From positions 1-43,843 of the forward strand of contig NZ_JAQGJT010000068.1 of NCBI RefSeq assembly GCF_028290495.1: a stretch of 43,843 nt of DNA. The letters run 5' to 3'. Positions 1 through 8,935 of this stretch are shown one piece after another. The number at the start of each line of letters is the position of its first letter. Position 1 is the first letter of the stretch. The notes under the pieces are model-generated. The model worked only from the letters and a program-made list of their open reading frames with translations, was not told the origin of the DNA and made no database searches. Origin of the DNA: Tardiphaga sp. Lineage in GTDB: Bacteria; Pseudomonadota; Alphaproteobacteria; Rhizobiales; Xanthobacteraceae. Made by a program: the position numbers and the translations under genes.

Positions 1-1
1 C

Positions 2-1951
2 GCGCTAGCCCATCGCGGTCCCGACGAGCGGGGCCTGTACCGGGACGAACGCGCGGGACTGGCACATGCCCGCTTGTCCATCATCGACATTTCGAGCGGC
101 CAGCAGCCTCTCGCGGATACGAGTGGCACGACGTGGATCGTGTTCAACGGCGAAATCTTCAACTATGTCGAATTGCGTGAGAAGCTGATCGTCCTCGGCT
201 ACCGGTTCCGGACCCGCAGCGACACGGAGGTCATTGTCAACGCCTATCTGGCCTGGGGCGAGGCCGCCTTCGAACGGATGACGGGGCAATGGGCGGTCGC
301 GATCTGGGACTCGACAGCCCGCCGCCTGGTGTTGTCGCGCGATCGGACCGGCATCTGCCCGCTGCATTATTGCGAGCGCAAAGGTCGTCTATATTTCGCC
401 AGCGAAGTGAAGGCCATTTTCGCGGCAGATGCAGCGATTCCCCGTGCCTTCGATCCAGCCGGCATCGATCAGACCTTCACTTTCTGGACAGTCGTGCCGC
501 CGCAGACCGTGTTTCAAGGAATCAGGGAACTCGCCCCGGGGCATTTCCGCATTTATGAAAACGGCGACGTTCACGAGAAATCGTTCTGGAAACCGCGATA
601 TCCAAAATCGTCTGGTCCGCGCGACGGCCAGTTCACCGGTTCACTCGACGACGCCGTAGAGGAGGTGCGCAGCGCGCTGGAATCTGCGACGTCGATTCGA
701 ATGGTGCGCTCCGACGTTCGGGTTGGCAGCTATCTCTCCGGTGGGCTCGATAGCTCGCTCGTCGCAGCGATGGGACGGCGCTCTGCCGGCGAGCGTTTCC
801 AAACCTTCTCGCTGCGCTTTTCTGACGTCGAGTATGACGAGACCGATTTCCAGCGCCTGATGGCCCGCGCCATCGGCAGTGAGCACCATGAGGTGGTAGT
901 TTCGCGTAGCGACATTGCCGAGGTTTTTCCGCAGGTCATCTACCACACCGAGCGTCCGATCCTGAGGACGGCACCGGCGCCGCTGTTCCTGCTGTCGAGA
1001 CTGGTGCGGGCCCGTGGAGTCAAGGTCGTGCTGACCGGCGAAGGCGCCGATGAAATGTTTGCCGGCTACGACCTCTTTCGCGAAGGAAAGGTCCGCCGCT
1101 TCTGGGGGCGGCAACCTGTTTCAATGCGCCGCGCGCGACTGCTGGAGCGTCTCTACCCCTATCTCACCCGCTCGCCGATGCAACAGCAAGCGATGGCCCG
1201 GCAGTTCTTTGGGCGCAATCTGTCGGAGCACGCCACGCCAGGCTTCGCGCATGACCCTCGCTGGCGCACCACAAGCGCCATCAAGCGACTGTTCTCCAGC
1301 GACATGCGCGCCGAGGCGGCGAACCGGAATGCGGTTTCCGAGTTGATCGCCCGTCTGCCTCCGGAATTCGCGCAATGGAGCTCTCTCGCGCAGGATCAGT
1401 ATATCGAGATCCAAACACTGCTGTCGGGATATCTGCTGTCCTCTCAGGGCGACCGAATGCTCATGGCCCATTCGGTCGAAGGCCGCTTCCCGTTTCTGGA
1501 CGAGGACGTGGTCGCGCTGGCGAACTCGCTACCGCCTGCCTACAAGCTCCGCGTCCTTGACGAGAAGCACGTTCTTAAGCACGTCGCAGAGTCGGTCGTA
1601 CCGGCGGACATCATCGCCCGCAAGAAGCAGCCATTCCGCGCGCCTAATGCGCTTTGCTTCGTCGCCCGCGACGCGCCCGCCTATATTGCCGAAGTGCTTT
1701 CGGAAACGGCGATCCGCGACGCAAACGTCTTCGATCCGGGCGCGGTCGCGCGTCTGTTGAGCAAGTGTCGGGCGCAGGCCGCGACCAGCGGCGGCGACGT
1801 CTCGAACTCAGACAACATGGCGCTGGTCGGCGTGATATCGACCCAGCTCCTACACCAGCAGTTCGTCACGAGTCGTCCCGGCGGGCTCCACACTCTTGAT
1901 TTGACCGTCGATGTCGATCGCCAGAACCGGGTTGAGGCGGCCCTTTCCTGA
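2..1951 (+). CDS. AsnB-family glutamine amidotransferase / asparagine synthase-like protein, 5' end outside window
   Basis: The reading frame is open from base 2, and the first visible residues (AHRGPDERG, then RLSIIDI and FNGEIFNY) belong to a class II glutamine amidotransferase domain. The true start and its catalytic Cys2 therefore lie just outside the window; the TTG at 74 is not the start. The synthetase half follows, with the ATP pyrophosphatase loop SGGLDSS at 737-757, GEGADEMFAGY, and EGRFPFLD near the end. Family members use glutamine-derived ammonia to amidate a carboxylate activated as acyl-AMP. The stop overlaps the next start (TGATG, 1949-1953), so it is probably co-translated with the acyl ligase. 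That pairing, plus a polysaccharide cluster in the window, suggests amidation in surface glycan or acyl-carrier chemistry rather than free asparagine synthesis. This role is inferred. Confidence 0.9.
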   Translation, partial: ALAHRGPDERGLYRDERAGLAHARLSIIDISSGQQPLADTSGTTWIVFNGEIFNYVELREKLIVLGYRFRTRSDTEVIVNAYLAWGEAAFERMTGQWAVAIWDSTARRLVLSRDRTGICPLHYCERKGRLYFASEVKAIFAADAAIPRAFDPAGIDQTFTFWTVVPPQTVFQGIRELAPGHFRIYENGDVHEKSFWKPRYPKSSGPRDGQFTGSLDDAVEEVRSALESATSIRMVRSDVRVGSYLSGGLDSSLVAAMGRRSAGERFQTFSLRFSDVEYDETDFQRLMARAIGSEHHEVVVSRSDIAEVFPQVIYHTERPILRTAPAPLFLLSRLVRARGVKVVLTGEGADEMFAGYDLFREGKVRRFWGRQPVSMRRARLLERLYPYLTRSPMQQQAMARQFFGRNLSEHATPGFAHDPRWRTTSAIKRLFSSDMRAEAANRNAVSELIARLPPEFAQWSSLAQDQYIEIQTLLSGYLLSSQGDRMLMAHSVEGRFPFLDEDVVALANSLPPAYKLRVLDEKHVLKHVAESVVPADIIARKKQPFRAPNALCFVARDAPAYIAEVLSETAIRDANVFDPGAVARLLSKCRAQAATSGGDVSNSDNMALVGVISTQLLHQQFVTSRPGGLHTLDLTVDVDRQNRVEAALS

Positions 1952-3504
1952 TGCATGGTCCTGTACCGCTCCTGCACGACTACCTCATCCACTCCGCCCG
2001 TCACCTCGGTGCAAAGGTCGCTCTGGTGTGTGGCGAGCGTCGCGTCACCTATGGTGAGATCGAGGCGCGCTCCAACGCAATCGCGCATCATCTGGTCGCG
2101 AGCGGAGTCGTTCGCGGCGACAGGGTGATCATCTTCGCCGACAACACTGTCGAGACGGTCGTCAGCTTCTGGGCCGTGCTCAAGGCGAATGCCGTGGTGT
2201 GCATCGTCAATCCGCTCACCAAGCGCGACAAGCTTGGTTACTTGCTCGATGATTGCCAGCCGTCGGCGCTTATTACCGACAAGCACCTCTACCCGATATT
2301 CAAGGAGCCCGCCGAGGCATGCCCGTGGTTGCGCCGGGTGATCGTCTCCGGGTCCATCGACGATGTCGAACTGACGGGGCTACCCCATGCGGTACACTGG
2401 GACGCGGCAGGCGCCGCCGGCCATGACGCACCGCCGGCGCGCTACTGCATCGATATTGACCTCGCGGCCATCGTGTACACCTCGGGATCGACGGGTGATC
2501 CCAAGGGCGTGATGCTGACGCACCGGAACATGCTGGCCGCGTGCACGTCGATAGCCTCATATCTGGCGCTGCGCGAAGACGAGGTCATTTTGAATGTCCT
2601 GCCGCTCGCCTTCGATTACGGGCTGTATCAAATGATCATGGCGGTCCGCACGGGCGCCCGGCTGGTCCTCGAACGATCGTTCGCTTTTCCGGCGCAGATC
2701 CTCGGGCTTATCGCGGACGAGCGGGTGACCGGCTTGCCCGGTGTATCGACGATCTTCTCGATGCTATCGGGGTTGAAGTCGATAAAGGAGCACGATCTTT
2801 CGAGCATCCGCTACGTCACGAACACCGGCGCTGCGCTGCCGATTAAGCACATTCGTCTTCTGCAGGACCTGTTCCCGGCAGCGCGGATCTATTCCATGTA
2901 CGGCCTCACTGAATGCAAGCGCTGCACGTTCCTACCGCCGGAGGATATCGACCGGAAGCCGTTGAGCGTTGGGATCGCTATCCCGAACACTGAAATGTGG
3001 ATTGTCGACGAGGACGACAGACGCGTGGGCCCCGGCGTAGTTGGCCAGCTTGTCATTCGCGGTGCGACGGTGATGCGGGGTTATTGGGGCAAGCCAGAAG
3101 CCACGGCCAGGAAACTCAAGGCCGGTCCTCTGCCCGGTGAGCAGGTCCTGTACACCGGTGACTACTGCCGGATTGACGCGGAAGGCTACCTCTACTTCAT
3201 CGGCCGCAGCGACGAGATCATAAAATCCCGGGGAGAGAAGGTCGCTCCCAAGGAAGTGGAGAACGTGCTGATGAATATTCCGGGCGTGAGGGAAGCCGCG
3301 GTCATTGGCGTTCCCGACGAGCTCCTCGGGCAGGCGGTTAAGGCGTTTGTCGTGGTCGAGCAGGGAAGAACGCTTGACGAGAAGCAACTCCGGAAAGAAT
3401 GCCAGAGAAGCCTTGAAAGCTTTATGGTGCCAAAGTGCATCGTGATCGTGCCTAGCCTGCCACGGACAGATACCGCAAAACTCAATAAGAGAGCCCTGTC
3501 ATAA
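1951..3504 (+). CDS. AMP-forming acyl-CoA/acyl-ACP ligase
   Basis: A 517-residue class I adenylate-forming enzyme. The P-loop-like core YTSGSTGDPKG starts at about residue 176. The hinge region YTGDYCRIDAEGYLYFIGR and the RGEKVAPKEVE segment follow, and the C-terminal lysine motif reads PRTDTAKLNK. Such enzymes activate a carboxylic acid as acyl-AMP and pass it to CoA or a carrier-protein thiol. The start overlaps the upstream amidotransferase stop by one base, and an acyl carrier protein gene begins 58 bases after its stop, so the natural acceptor is probably that carrier. The overall type resembles the acyl ligases found with exosortase-A polysaccharide clusters. The acid it activates cannot be read from the sequence. 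Confidence 0.93.
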   Translation: MHGPVPLLHDYLIHSARHLGAKVALVCGERRVTYGEIEARSNAIAHHLVASGVVRGDRVIIFADNTVETVVSFWAVLKANAVVCIVNPLTKRDKLGYLLDDCQPSALITDKHLYPIFKEPAEACPWLRRVIVSGSIDDVELTGLPHAVHWDAAGAAGHDAPPARYCIDIDLAAIVYTSGSTGDPKGVMLTHRNMLAACTSIASYLALREDEVILNVLPLAFDYGLYQMIMAVRTGARLVLERSFAFPAQILGLIADERVTGLPGVSTIFSMLSGLKSIKEHDLSSIRYVTNTGAALPIKHIRLLQDLFPAARIYSMYGLTECKRCTFLPPEDIDRKPLSVGIAIPNTEMWIVDEDDRRVGPGVVGQLVIRGATVMRGYWGKPEATARKLKAGPLPGEQVLYTGDYCRIDAEGYLYFIGRSDEIIKSRGEKVAPKEVENVLMNIPGVREAAVIGVPDELLGQAVKAFVVVEQGRTLDEKQLRKECQRSLESFMVPKCIVIVPSLPRTDTAKLNKRALS

Positions 3505-3562
3505 GCTGATTGCCGGATGATTAGATCGTGATTTCCCTCTTTCGCATCGGAGTAAACAACTC

Positions 3563-3829
3563 ATGTTGCTAACCAAGGAACCACTCGATACCTATCGAAA
3601 ACAAGTTCGCGATTTCCTGGTGTCGAATTTCTTCATCGCTGAAACGAACTTGCTGGAGTTCGATACGTCGCTGCTCGACCAAGGAGTCATCGACTCGACG
3701 GGGGTGCTCGAGGTGATCGGTTTTATCGAGGAGACCTTCGGTATCACGGTCGAAGACAGCGAACTCTTGCCGGAAAATCTCGATTCAATCGAGGGAATTG
3801 CACAATACGTCATCCGCAAGAAGAACTGA
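3563..3829 (+). CDS. acyl carrier protein
   Basis: An 88-residue acidic protein of the phosphopantetheine-binding carrier family. The attachment motif GVIDSTG places the phosphopantetheine-bearing serine at residue 45, and helix II continues as VLEVIGFIEETFGI. A GGAG-like ribosome site (cggag, 11 bases before the ATG) supports the start. It follows the acyl ligase in the same direction, so it most likely carries the acyl group activated by that enzyme. It is not placed beside fatty-acid synthesis genes, which argues against it being the housekeeping AcpP. The final acceptor of the acyl group is unknown, and no acyltransferase gene follows it. Confidence 0.9.
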   Translation: MLLTKEPLDTYRKQVRDFLVSNFFIAETNLLEFDTSLLDQGVIDSTGVLEVIGFIEETFGITVEDSELLPENLDSIEGIAQYVIRKKN

Positions 3830-3853
3830 TGTTTGCCTGCCGCGTACAAGCGG

Positions 3854-3869
3854 GGTCGTGAACACGACC
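3854..3869. other. short perfect inverted repeat behind the carrier-protein gene
   Basis: GGTCGTG and CACGACC are separated by two bases, 24 bases after the carrier-protein stop, in the convergent gap before the PrmC-like gene. It could fold as a six-pair stem with a four-base loop. No T-run follows on either strand, so it is at best a weak terminator candidate. Confidence 0.3.
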
Positions 3870-4018
3870 GAAGGGGTTCGATCGCCGCCGGCTCGAGTTC
3901 CGGCATTCGATCACGGCCATCAAAAATATGGTTACGTGCGCCAGATGCGTTATGGGTCGCCTGGTTGCCCGTTGAACTGGCCCTGAAATGCGTCGTTCCT
4001 GCTCAGAAAATAAACCCG

Positions 4019-4705
4019 CTATGCTTTTGAGTATCCCATAACAACGCGGCCTTCGCCCGTTTCGTTCGTGATCACCCTGATGTTCTCATAGCCTTTGCTG
4101 CGCTCGAGAATGGTCGTCACCTGCCGCTCCTGACCGAGGCCAACCTCGAACAGCAGGATGCCGCCCGGCCGCAAATATCGGAGCGCGTCTTTTGCAACCC
4201 GCATATGGATGCTGAGCCCGTAAGGACCGGCTGCGAAGGCCTCACGCGGCTCGAACTCGAGCAGGGCGGCACGGTCGCCTCTGAGACGCGCTTCGGAAAT
4301 GTAAGGTGGGTTGCAGACGATCAGGTCGATGATGCCGTCGAGTTGCAGACCTGAAAAGGCTTCGAACAGGTCGCCTTGAAGCACCGACAATCGATCCGTG
4401 AGACCGTGATAGGAGGCATTGCGACGTGCGACATCGACGCATCCATCGGTAAGATCGCTCGCCCAGACCCGCGCATCGGAAATTTTGAGCGAGATGGCGC
4501 ATGCCAGATTTCCCGCCCCGCAGCACATGTCGATCACTCGCGGCGCCGGCATGTTTAATTGACGCAGGGCATCCACAGCGCTAGCGCCAAGCAATTCGGT
4601 CTCCGGCCGGGGGATGAGCGCGCCGGATGCGACGAGCAGCTCTATTCCCATAAATTGAGTGCATCCCTTATCGTAAGCCGCGGTGACGTTGATTATTTCG
4701 TTCAT
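4019..4705 (-). CDS. PrmC/HemK-like N5-glutamine methyltransferase, short form
   Basis: A 228-residue SAM-dependent methyltransferase. It has the PrmC-type entry motif IPRPETELL (about residues 31-39), the SAM loop DMCCGAGN (59-66) and the catalytic NPPY (132-135), which in this family binds the methylated amide nitrogen. True PrmC proteins are about 280 residues and carry an N-terminal helical domain that docks on release factors; here only about 30 residues precede the IPRPETE motif, so that domain is essentially absent. The ATG at 4705 is preferred, although the frame stays open to a TTG at 4756. It is convergent with the ligase/carrier cassette and may follow the genes above it on the minus strand. 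A role on a non-ribosomal substrate is possible, but only inferred. Confidence 0.82.
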   Translation of the reverse strand: MNEIINVTAAYDKGCTQFMGIELLVASGALIPRPETELLGASAVDALRQLNMPAPRVIDMCCGAGNLACAISLKISDARVWASDLTDGCVDVARRNASYHGLTDRLSVLQGDLFEAFSGLQLDGIIDLIVCNPPYISEARLRGDRAALLEFEPREAFAAGPYGLSIHMRVAKDALRYLRPGGILLFEVGLGQERQVTTILERSKGYENIRVITNETGEGRVVMGYSKA

Positions 4706-4801
4706 GGCGATCCAGCCTGCCTGCGGGAAAGTTGTCCGGCAACGATTCAATAGCAAGTGTACTTCGGAATTTGGCGGCGCCCGCTTTAGTATGCGCGTTG
4801 G

Positions 4802-5422
4802 TCAGGGCTGGGGCCAGTTGCACGCCGTTGCGATCTTGCGTCGGACGGAATCCAGGCCGACCAATTGAAACGTACTTTCATTTGGCGGGTCTTTACCTGC
4901 GTACACTTTAACCAAAATCCGGCCGCCATCCGGCATTGAGCGCAGGAAGCGGACGACGTCGCCTGGAAAGGCAAGGCTTTTCCCCATTTCTAGGGCTCTC
5001 CAGCGCTGTTCGACAGCCGGCTCTTCGTTGATCCGGTGCACGACCTTCACCTCACCATCCGGGACCTGTTTCCAGGAACCCGTTGTGGAAATAATCAGCT
5101 CTGTGCGTTGGGCGCGACAATGGATGGCGAACGCGGAGGCGGCATTTTGCGACGCCGCGCGCGCAGTCGTCAGCGCCTCAATCTGCGGCCGATAATCCAC
5201 CGGCGAGGTCGTCTCGCTGATGATCCAGTTCGGGCCTTGAGACGGCGCGGTATCGGGTGTTTCAGCCATCTCCCCCAACAGCTCGTCGATGCATTTCAAT
5301 CGATCCATGCCTTGAAACTGTGAGCAGGTCTTCAGACGATCGATGGCGCCGCCGGTTTGAGCACACACCGCCTGGCTCAGGGTTAAGAGCACAGTCAGAG
5401 CGAGAGCACCCACACCCTTCAT
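4802..5422 (-). CDS. secreted protein resembling VasI/TagO-type T6SS accessory proteins
   Basis: A 206-residue protein with a clear signal peptide (MKGVGALALTVLLTLSQAVCA). A cysteine-containing segment follows (CSQFQGMDRLKCIDELLGE), then a beta-rich middle region with an ISTTGSWKQVPDGEV stretch, and a C-terminal FQLVGLDSVRRKIATACNW. The two early cysteines and the GL..(x)..I..AC-W ending recall VasI/TagO-like periplasmic proteins, but no type VI genes are present, so I treat the family as tentative. Its ATG overlaps the stop of the upstream TAXI receptor (ATGA, 5419-5422), indicating translational coupling. The two products probably act together in the periplasm. Function is unknown. Confidence 0.8.
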   Translation of the reverse strand: MKGVGALALTVLLTLSQAVCAQTGGAIDRLKTCSQFQGMDRLKCIDELLGEMAETPDTAPSQGPNWIISETTSPVDYRPQIEALTTARAASQNAASAFAIHCRAQRTELIISTTGSWKQVPDGEVKVVHRINEEPAVEQRWRALEMGKSLAFPGDVVRFLRSMPDGGRILVKVYAGKDPPNESTFQLVGLDSVRRKIATACNWPQP

Positions 5423-6441
5423 TGGGACCGTCCCGCTGTTACGGCCTGCGGAAGATCAAGCCATTCCTGCGCTGGCTGAAACCGGCCGAGACTCGGTACG
5501 CTGGCGCGCAGGTTGACCTCTTTCCATTTCGGATCGAAACCGGGGGACTGCAACCGGTCGAGGCGACTAAACAGGTGATCTACAAGGCGCGCCACTCGCC
5601 GGTATCGGTCGGACTGTTGCGGCCAGTTGTACGCCGCAAGGATGGTGGGGACTGCAATCGTCGCTATCCGCTCACCCTTCGGCACCAGACTCGGATAGTC
5701 CGTCGCGTCGATAGACGACGGAAGATAGTAGTCCTCGAATTTGGCGCCGTATTCGACGGCGAGGAACTTGAATCCGGGATCCCATCGTCCCTTTAGAAAG
5801 GCGTCAACGGGCTTCGACGTCACAAACACGACGGCCGCGACCTCTCCGCGCTTCATTTGCTCCAATGCTACCTGGTGCGGAATGAACATCTTTTCCACGT
5901 TTAGACCGAGCCGGCTGAAGATCAGCGGACCGGAATAGGCGGCTGCCGTGCCTTGCGTATTGAAATTGACCTTTTTTCCCTTGAGGTCTTCGAGCGATCG
6001 GATCTCGGGGCGGACGAAGATGTGCAGTTCGGATGGAAAGAGACTCAGAACGTAGACAATGCGCCGTTCGATAGACGGGACCTGAGCTCTATATTCGTCA
6101 AGAGCATCCGTGTTGATGATCGCCGCATCAACACCCCTGAGATATAATAGTGAATTGACATTTTCCGTTGCTCCGCGGGTCACGATCGGGATGACGTGTA
6201 GCTTGTCCTCCTCATTTACGACGCGAGCGATCTCTGCCGCGAGACGAAGCGGAGCGCCTTCAATGAGCCCGCCTGCGAGGCCGACAGTCCATGCATTGAT
6301 GCGCTCTTTCGCAGCCGTGTCGGTCTTTTTCGTCGCCGCCATAGCCGGCGTCTCGCGCGTCGGGAGGGATTGGGCGTTTGCAGTTAGTTGAAGGCCGAGC
6401 ACCGCGAATGCCATCGCAGATGAGAGTTTGATGAGCGACAT
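5419..6441 (-). CDS. TAXI-family TRAP solute-binding receptor, orphan
   Basis: A 340-residue periplasmic receptor of the TAXI type (TRAP-associated extracytoplasmic immunogenic / NMT1-like fold). A signal peptide ends near LTANAQS. The domain opens with WTVGLAGGLIEGAPLRLAAEIARVV and continues with VTRGATENVNSLLYLRGVDAAIINTD, LKGKKVNFNTQGTA and PTILAAYNW. The start chosen is the second ATG, because GGAG lies six bases before it; an ATG four codons upstream has no well-spaced site. TAXI receptors normally deliver a ligand to a fused 4TM-12TM membrane component, but none is encoded nearby. It sits between a coiled-coil protein and a small secreted protein in one operon, so it may act as a sensor or work with a distant permease. 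The ligand is unknown. Confidence 0.85.
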   Translation of the reverse strand: MSLIKLSSAMAFAVLGLQLTANAQSLPTRETPAMAATKKTDTAAKERINAWTVGLAGGLIEGAPLRLAAEIARVVNEEDKLHVIPIVTRGATENVNSLLYLRGVDAAIINTDALDEYRAQVPSIERRIVYVLSLFPSELHIFVRPEIRSLEDLKGKKVNFNTQGTAAAYSGPLIFSRLGLNVEKMFIPHQVALEQMKRGEVAAVVFVTSKPVDAFLKGRWDPGFKFLAVEYGAKFEDYYLPSSIDATDYPSLVPKGERIATIAVPTILAAYNWPQQSDRYRRVARLVDHLFSRLDRLQSPGFDPKWKEVNLRASVPSLGRFQPAQEWLDLPQAVTAGRSQ

Positions 6442-6496
6442 GTGAGTCTCCATTCTCCGGCTGACTACCTTGGGTTAACGCGCCAGGAGCCGACAG

Positions 6497-8935
6497 CTAT
6501 TTCAACGTTTCGATCCGTTCCTTCGCATCCTCAATGCCGCCCGCTTGTGCTCTTTCATACAGTTCGCGTGCCTTCGCAAGATCACCGAGGATTCCGCGTG
6601 CACGCCACGATTGCAGCACGCGGGCGTCGTAAGTCTCGGCCAGCATAAAGGCTGCTCGTGCGCTGCCGCGCTCAAGAGCGTGTTCAAGCAACGGGCGAGC
6701 GCCGCTAATATCAGCTTGCCGGAGCAATGCGTTTGCCCGAATAAGCAGCCTTTGTTCGTCCACCACGGAGTGGGGAGTTGCGTTCGCCGACGCAGATCCC
6801 TCTGGCGCCGTAGGGACTTTCGGGTCCAAATCCGGCGCGGATTCGCGAGCGGTCGATCGCGCTTCCGGAGGCAATTCCAACACGGGCGACCGTTCCGAAA
6901 TCGAAGCGGCAGCTTGGGCGGAGGCCCGCTCCGGCGAGCGGCTCTTTCCCTCGGTCATCTTTGAACCGGACTTGGCCGCGCGCTCGTGCGGACTATCAAT
7001 GGTAGGCCCGCGTGAAGTGAGGGGCCGAGAAGCATTCAAGGCAGCGAGCTGCCGATTTTCGGCCTCGAGTTGATTCCTGACGAGCGCAAGCTCCTGCGCA
7101 AGGGCGTCGGCACGCTCGCGTTCGCTTGTGAGAGCCAGTTTCTGCTCTGCTGCGATGGCCCTGCCTGTCTCTGTCACTTGCAGCACCTCAGCGTGCGCGG
7201 CAGTCAGACGGGTGGACTGCTCCTCGGCCTGCTTGCGCGCCGAGACAAGCTCGCGGGCGAGTGTCTCGGTCCGGTTGCGCTCCTTTTCAACTGCCCGCTC
7301 TTGTTCGACCTTCGCAGCCTCGATGATCCGCGCGGTCTCCGGAACCGCTGCATGCGCCGTGTCGAGTTCTGCCCGGAGGAAGGTCAATTCGCGCGTGAGG
7401 GCTTCTGTTCTGTCTCGCCGCTGTTTGAGCTTCTGTTCGAGCGCCTGCTTTTGCTCGATCTCCGCCGCGGTGGCTTTTGCGGCGTCCGAAGTTGTGATCC
7501 GCGCCGTATCGAGTTCCGCCCGAAGGGAGGTAAGGTCATGGGCGAGGGTGCCTGCCTTGGCCCGCTCCCGTTCGAGCGCCTGCTTTTGTTCGCTCTCTGC
7601 CGCGGTGGCCTTCGCGGCCTCCGAAGCTGCGATCCGCGCCGTATCGAGTTCCGCCCGAAGGGAAGTAAGTTCCTGTGCGAGGTTCTCTGCGTTGCCCCGC
7701 TCCCGTTCGAGCGCCTGCTTTTGCTCGATCTCTGCCGCGGTGGCCTTCGCGGCCTCCGAAGCTGCGATCCGCGCCGTATCAAGTTCAGCCCGGAGAGTCG
7801 CAAGTTCCTGCGCGAGGTTCTCTGCCTTGGCCCGCTCCCGTTCGAGCGCCTGCTTTTGTTCGCTCTCTGCCGCGGTGGCTTTTGCGGCGTCCGAAGTTGT
7901 GTTCCGCTCCGTATCGAGTGCCGCCCGAAGAGAAGTAAGTTCCTGTGCGAGGTTCTCTGCCTTGGCCCGCTCCTGTTCGAGCGCCTGCTTTTGCTCGCTC
8001 TCTGCCGCGGTGGCCTTCGCGGCCTCCGAAGCTGCGATCCGCGCCGTGTCAAGTTCAGCCCGGAGAGCCGCAAGCTCCCGTGCGGGGTTCTCTGCATTGC
8101 CTCGCTCCTGTTGTTCGAGCGCCTGTTCTTGCTTGATCTCGGCCTCGGTGGCTTGCACGGCTTTCGAAGCCGCGATCCGGGCCACGTCGAGTTCCGCTCG
8201 AAGGAAGGTAAGCTCACGCACAAGGTTGGTTGCTTTGTCTCGCTCCTGTTCGAGCGCTTGCGTTTGCCTGATCCCTACCTCGATGGCCTGGGCAGATTCC
8301 TTGCCTGCCACCCGTGCCGTATCGAGTTCCGCCCGGAGGGTCGCAAGTTCACGCGCAAGGGTTTCTGCCCTGGCTCGCTCTTGATCAAGCGCGCGTCTAA
8401 GCGTGGTGCTGGCCGCTTCAGCGGTCGACTGCACCGTGTTGAGCTCTGCTCGGGGGGGCGAGATAAGCGCAGGTGCGAGGGCCCCAGCGCTGTTCCGTTT
8501 CCGTTCAAGGGCCTGCTTCCGCTCCCACGCTTGAGCGGCTTCGGAGGCCTGCGCGGCGTTTTCTTGCGCTACATCTGAAAGTTGAACGAGAATTGGCAGA
8601 CCTGCAAGATTGCTGATCTTCTCACGGCCGATCTCCAGATTCTGCCGCTCGACGGCCATCGTCTCGGTAACCTGCGAGATCAGGAAGAATCCGTTTCGAA
8701 TGGCGTAGGGCTCTGGGATCGTACGTCCCGTTTGGGTTGATGCAGTGAAAGCCTGCGCGCGGAGTTGGCCTTCATCGCATAGTCCATCCTCCGCGGCTCC
8801 AATGAAAAGCCACAGAATGCAAGTTCCCACTGCAGCCGAGGCACGCGCAACGGCTGTTCTTGTTACGCGTGAGCTCTCAGCAGTTTTGGATCGCGGTAGC
8901 CAATGCGATGCTACCCCAATTGCCTGTGACCCCAT
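6497..8935 (-). CDS. large coiled-coil repeat protein with C-terminal Sel1-like segment
   Basis: An 812-residue protein. A hydrophobic stretch near residues 34-50 (AVGTCILWLFIGAA) suggests a signal or membrane anchor. The centre is a long coiled coil rich in Ala, Glu, Arg and Leu, made of 45-residue units of the pattern ALERERAKAENLAQELTSLR followed by AELDTARIAASEAAKATAAE. A Pro/Ser-rich linker follows, then a C-terminal segment (ARPLLEHALERGSARAAFMLAETYD and KARELYERAQAGG) that reads as Sel1/TPR-like helical repeats. It is the first gene of a minus-strand group ending with the TAXI receptor and the secreted VasI-like protein. The start at 8935 has no strong ribosome site; a later start near residue 24 is possible. 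It probably has an envelope scaffold role, but this is not known. Confidence 0.8.
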   Translation of the reverse strand: MGSQAIGVASHWLPRSKTAESSRVTRTAVARASAAVGTCILWLFIGAAEDGLCDEGQLRAQAFTASTQTGRTIPEPYAIRNGFFLISQVTETMAVERQNLEIGREKISNLAGLPILVQLSDVAQENAAQASEAAQAWERKQALERKRNSAGALAPALISPPRAELNTVQSTAEAASTTLRRALDQERARAETLARELATLRAELDTARVAGKESAQAIEVGIRQTQALEQERDKATNLVRELTFLRAELDVARIAASKAVQATEAEIKQEQALEQQERGNAENPARELAALRAELDTARIAASEAAKATAAESEQKQALEQERAKAENLAQELTSLRAALDTERNTTSDAAKATAAESEQKQALERERAKAENLAQELATLRAELDTARIAASEAAKATAAEIEQKQALERERGNAENLAQELTSLRAELDTARIAASEAAKATAAESEQKQALERERAKAGTLAHDLTSLRAELDTARITTSDAAKATAAEIEQKQALEQKLKQRRDRTEALTRELTFLRAELDTAHAAVPETARIIEAAKVEQERAVEKERNRTETLARELVSARKQAEEQSTRLTAAHAEVLQVTETGRAIAAEQKLALTSERERADALAQELALVRNQLEAENRQLAALNASRPLTSRGPTIDSPHERAAKSGSKMTEGKSRSPERASAQAAASISERSPVLELPPEARSTARESAPDLDPKVPTAPEGSASANATPHSVVDEQRLLIRANALLRQADISGARPLLEHALERGSARAAFMLAETYDARVLQSWRARGILGDLAKARELYERAQAGGIEDAKERIETLK
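7400..8390 (-). repeat. 135-bp in-frame tandem repeat array
   Basis: The string gcgcctg recurs at 7441, 7576, 7711, 7846 and 7981 at exact 135-bp intervals, then at 8119 (138 bp, one extra glutamine codon), with a diverged copy at 8254 (135 bp). Each unit encodes 45 residues of coiled coil in the 812-residue protein. The central units are nearly identical and the outer ones diverged, the usual sign of expansion by unequal recombination in the middle of the array. Confidence 0.93.

Noticed and set aside
7400..8390. CRISPR-like regular repeats
   Set aside because: The period is 135 bp, the repeats are contiguous and coding, and there are no unique spacers.
7070..8578. Long plus-strand frames antisense to the coiled-coil gene
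   Set aside because: They are shadows of the repetitive GC-rich minus-strand gene; their proteins are low-complexity Arg/Ser/Cys/Leu repeats with no family pattern.
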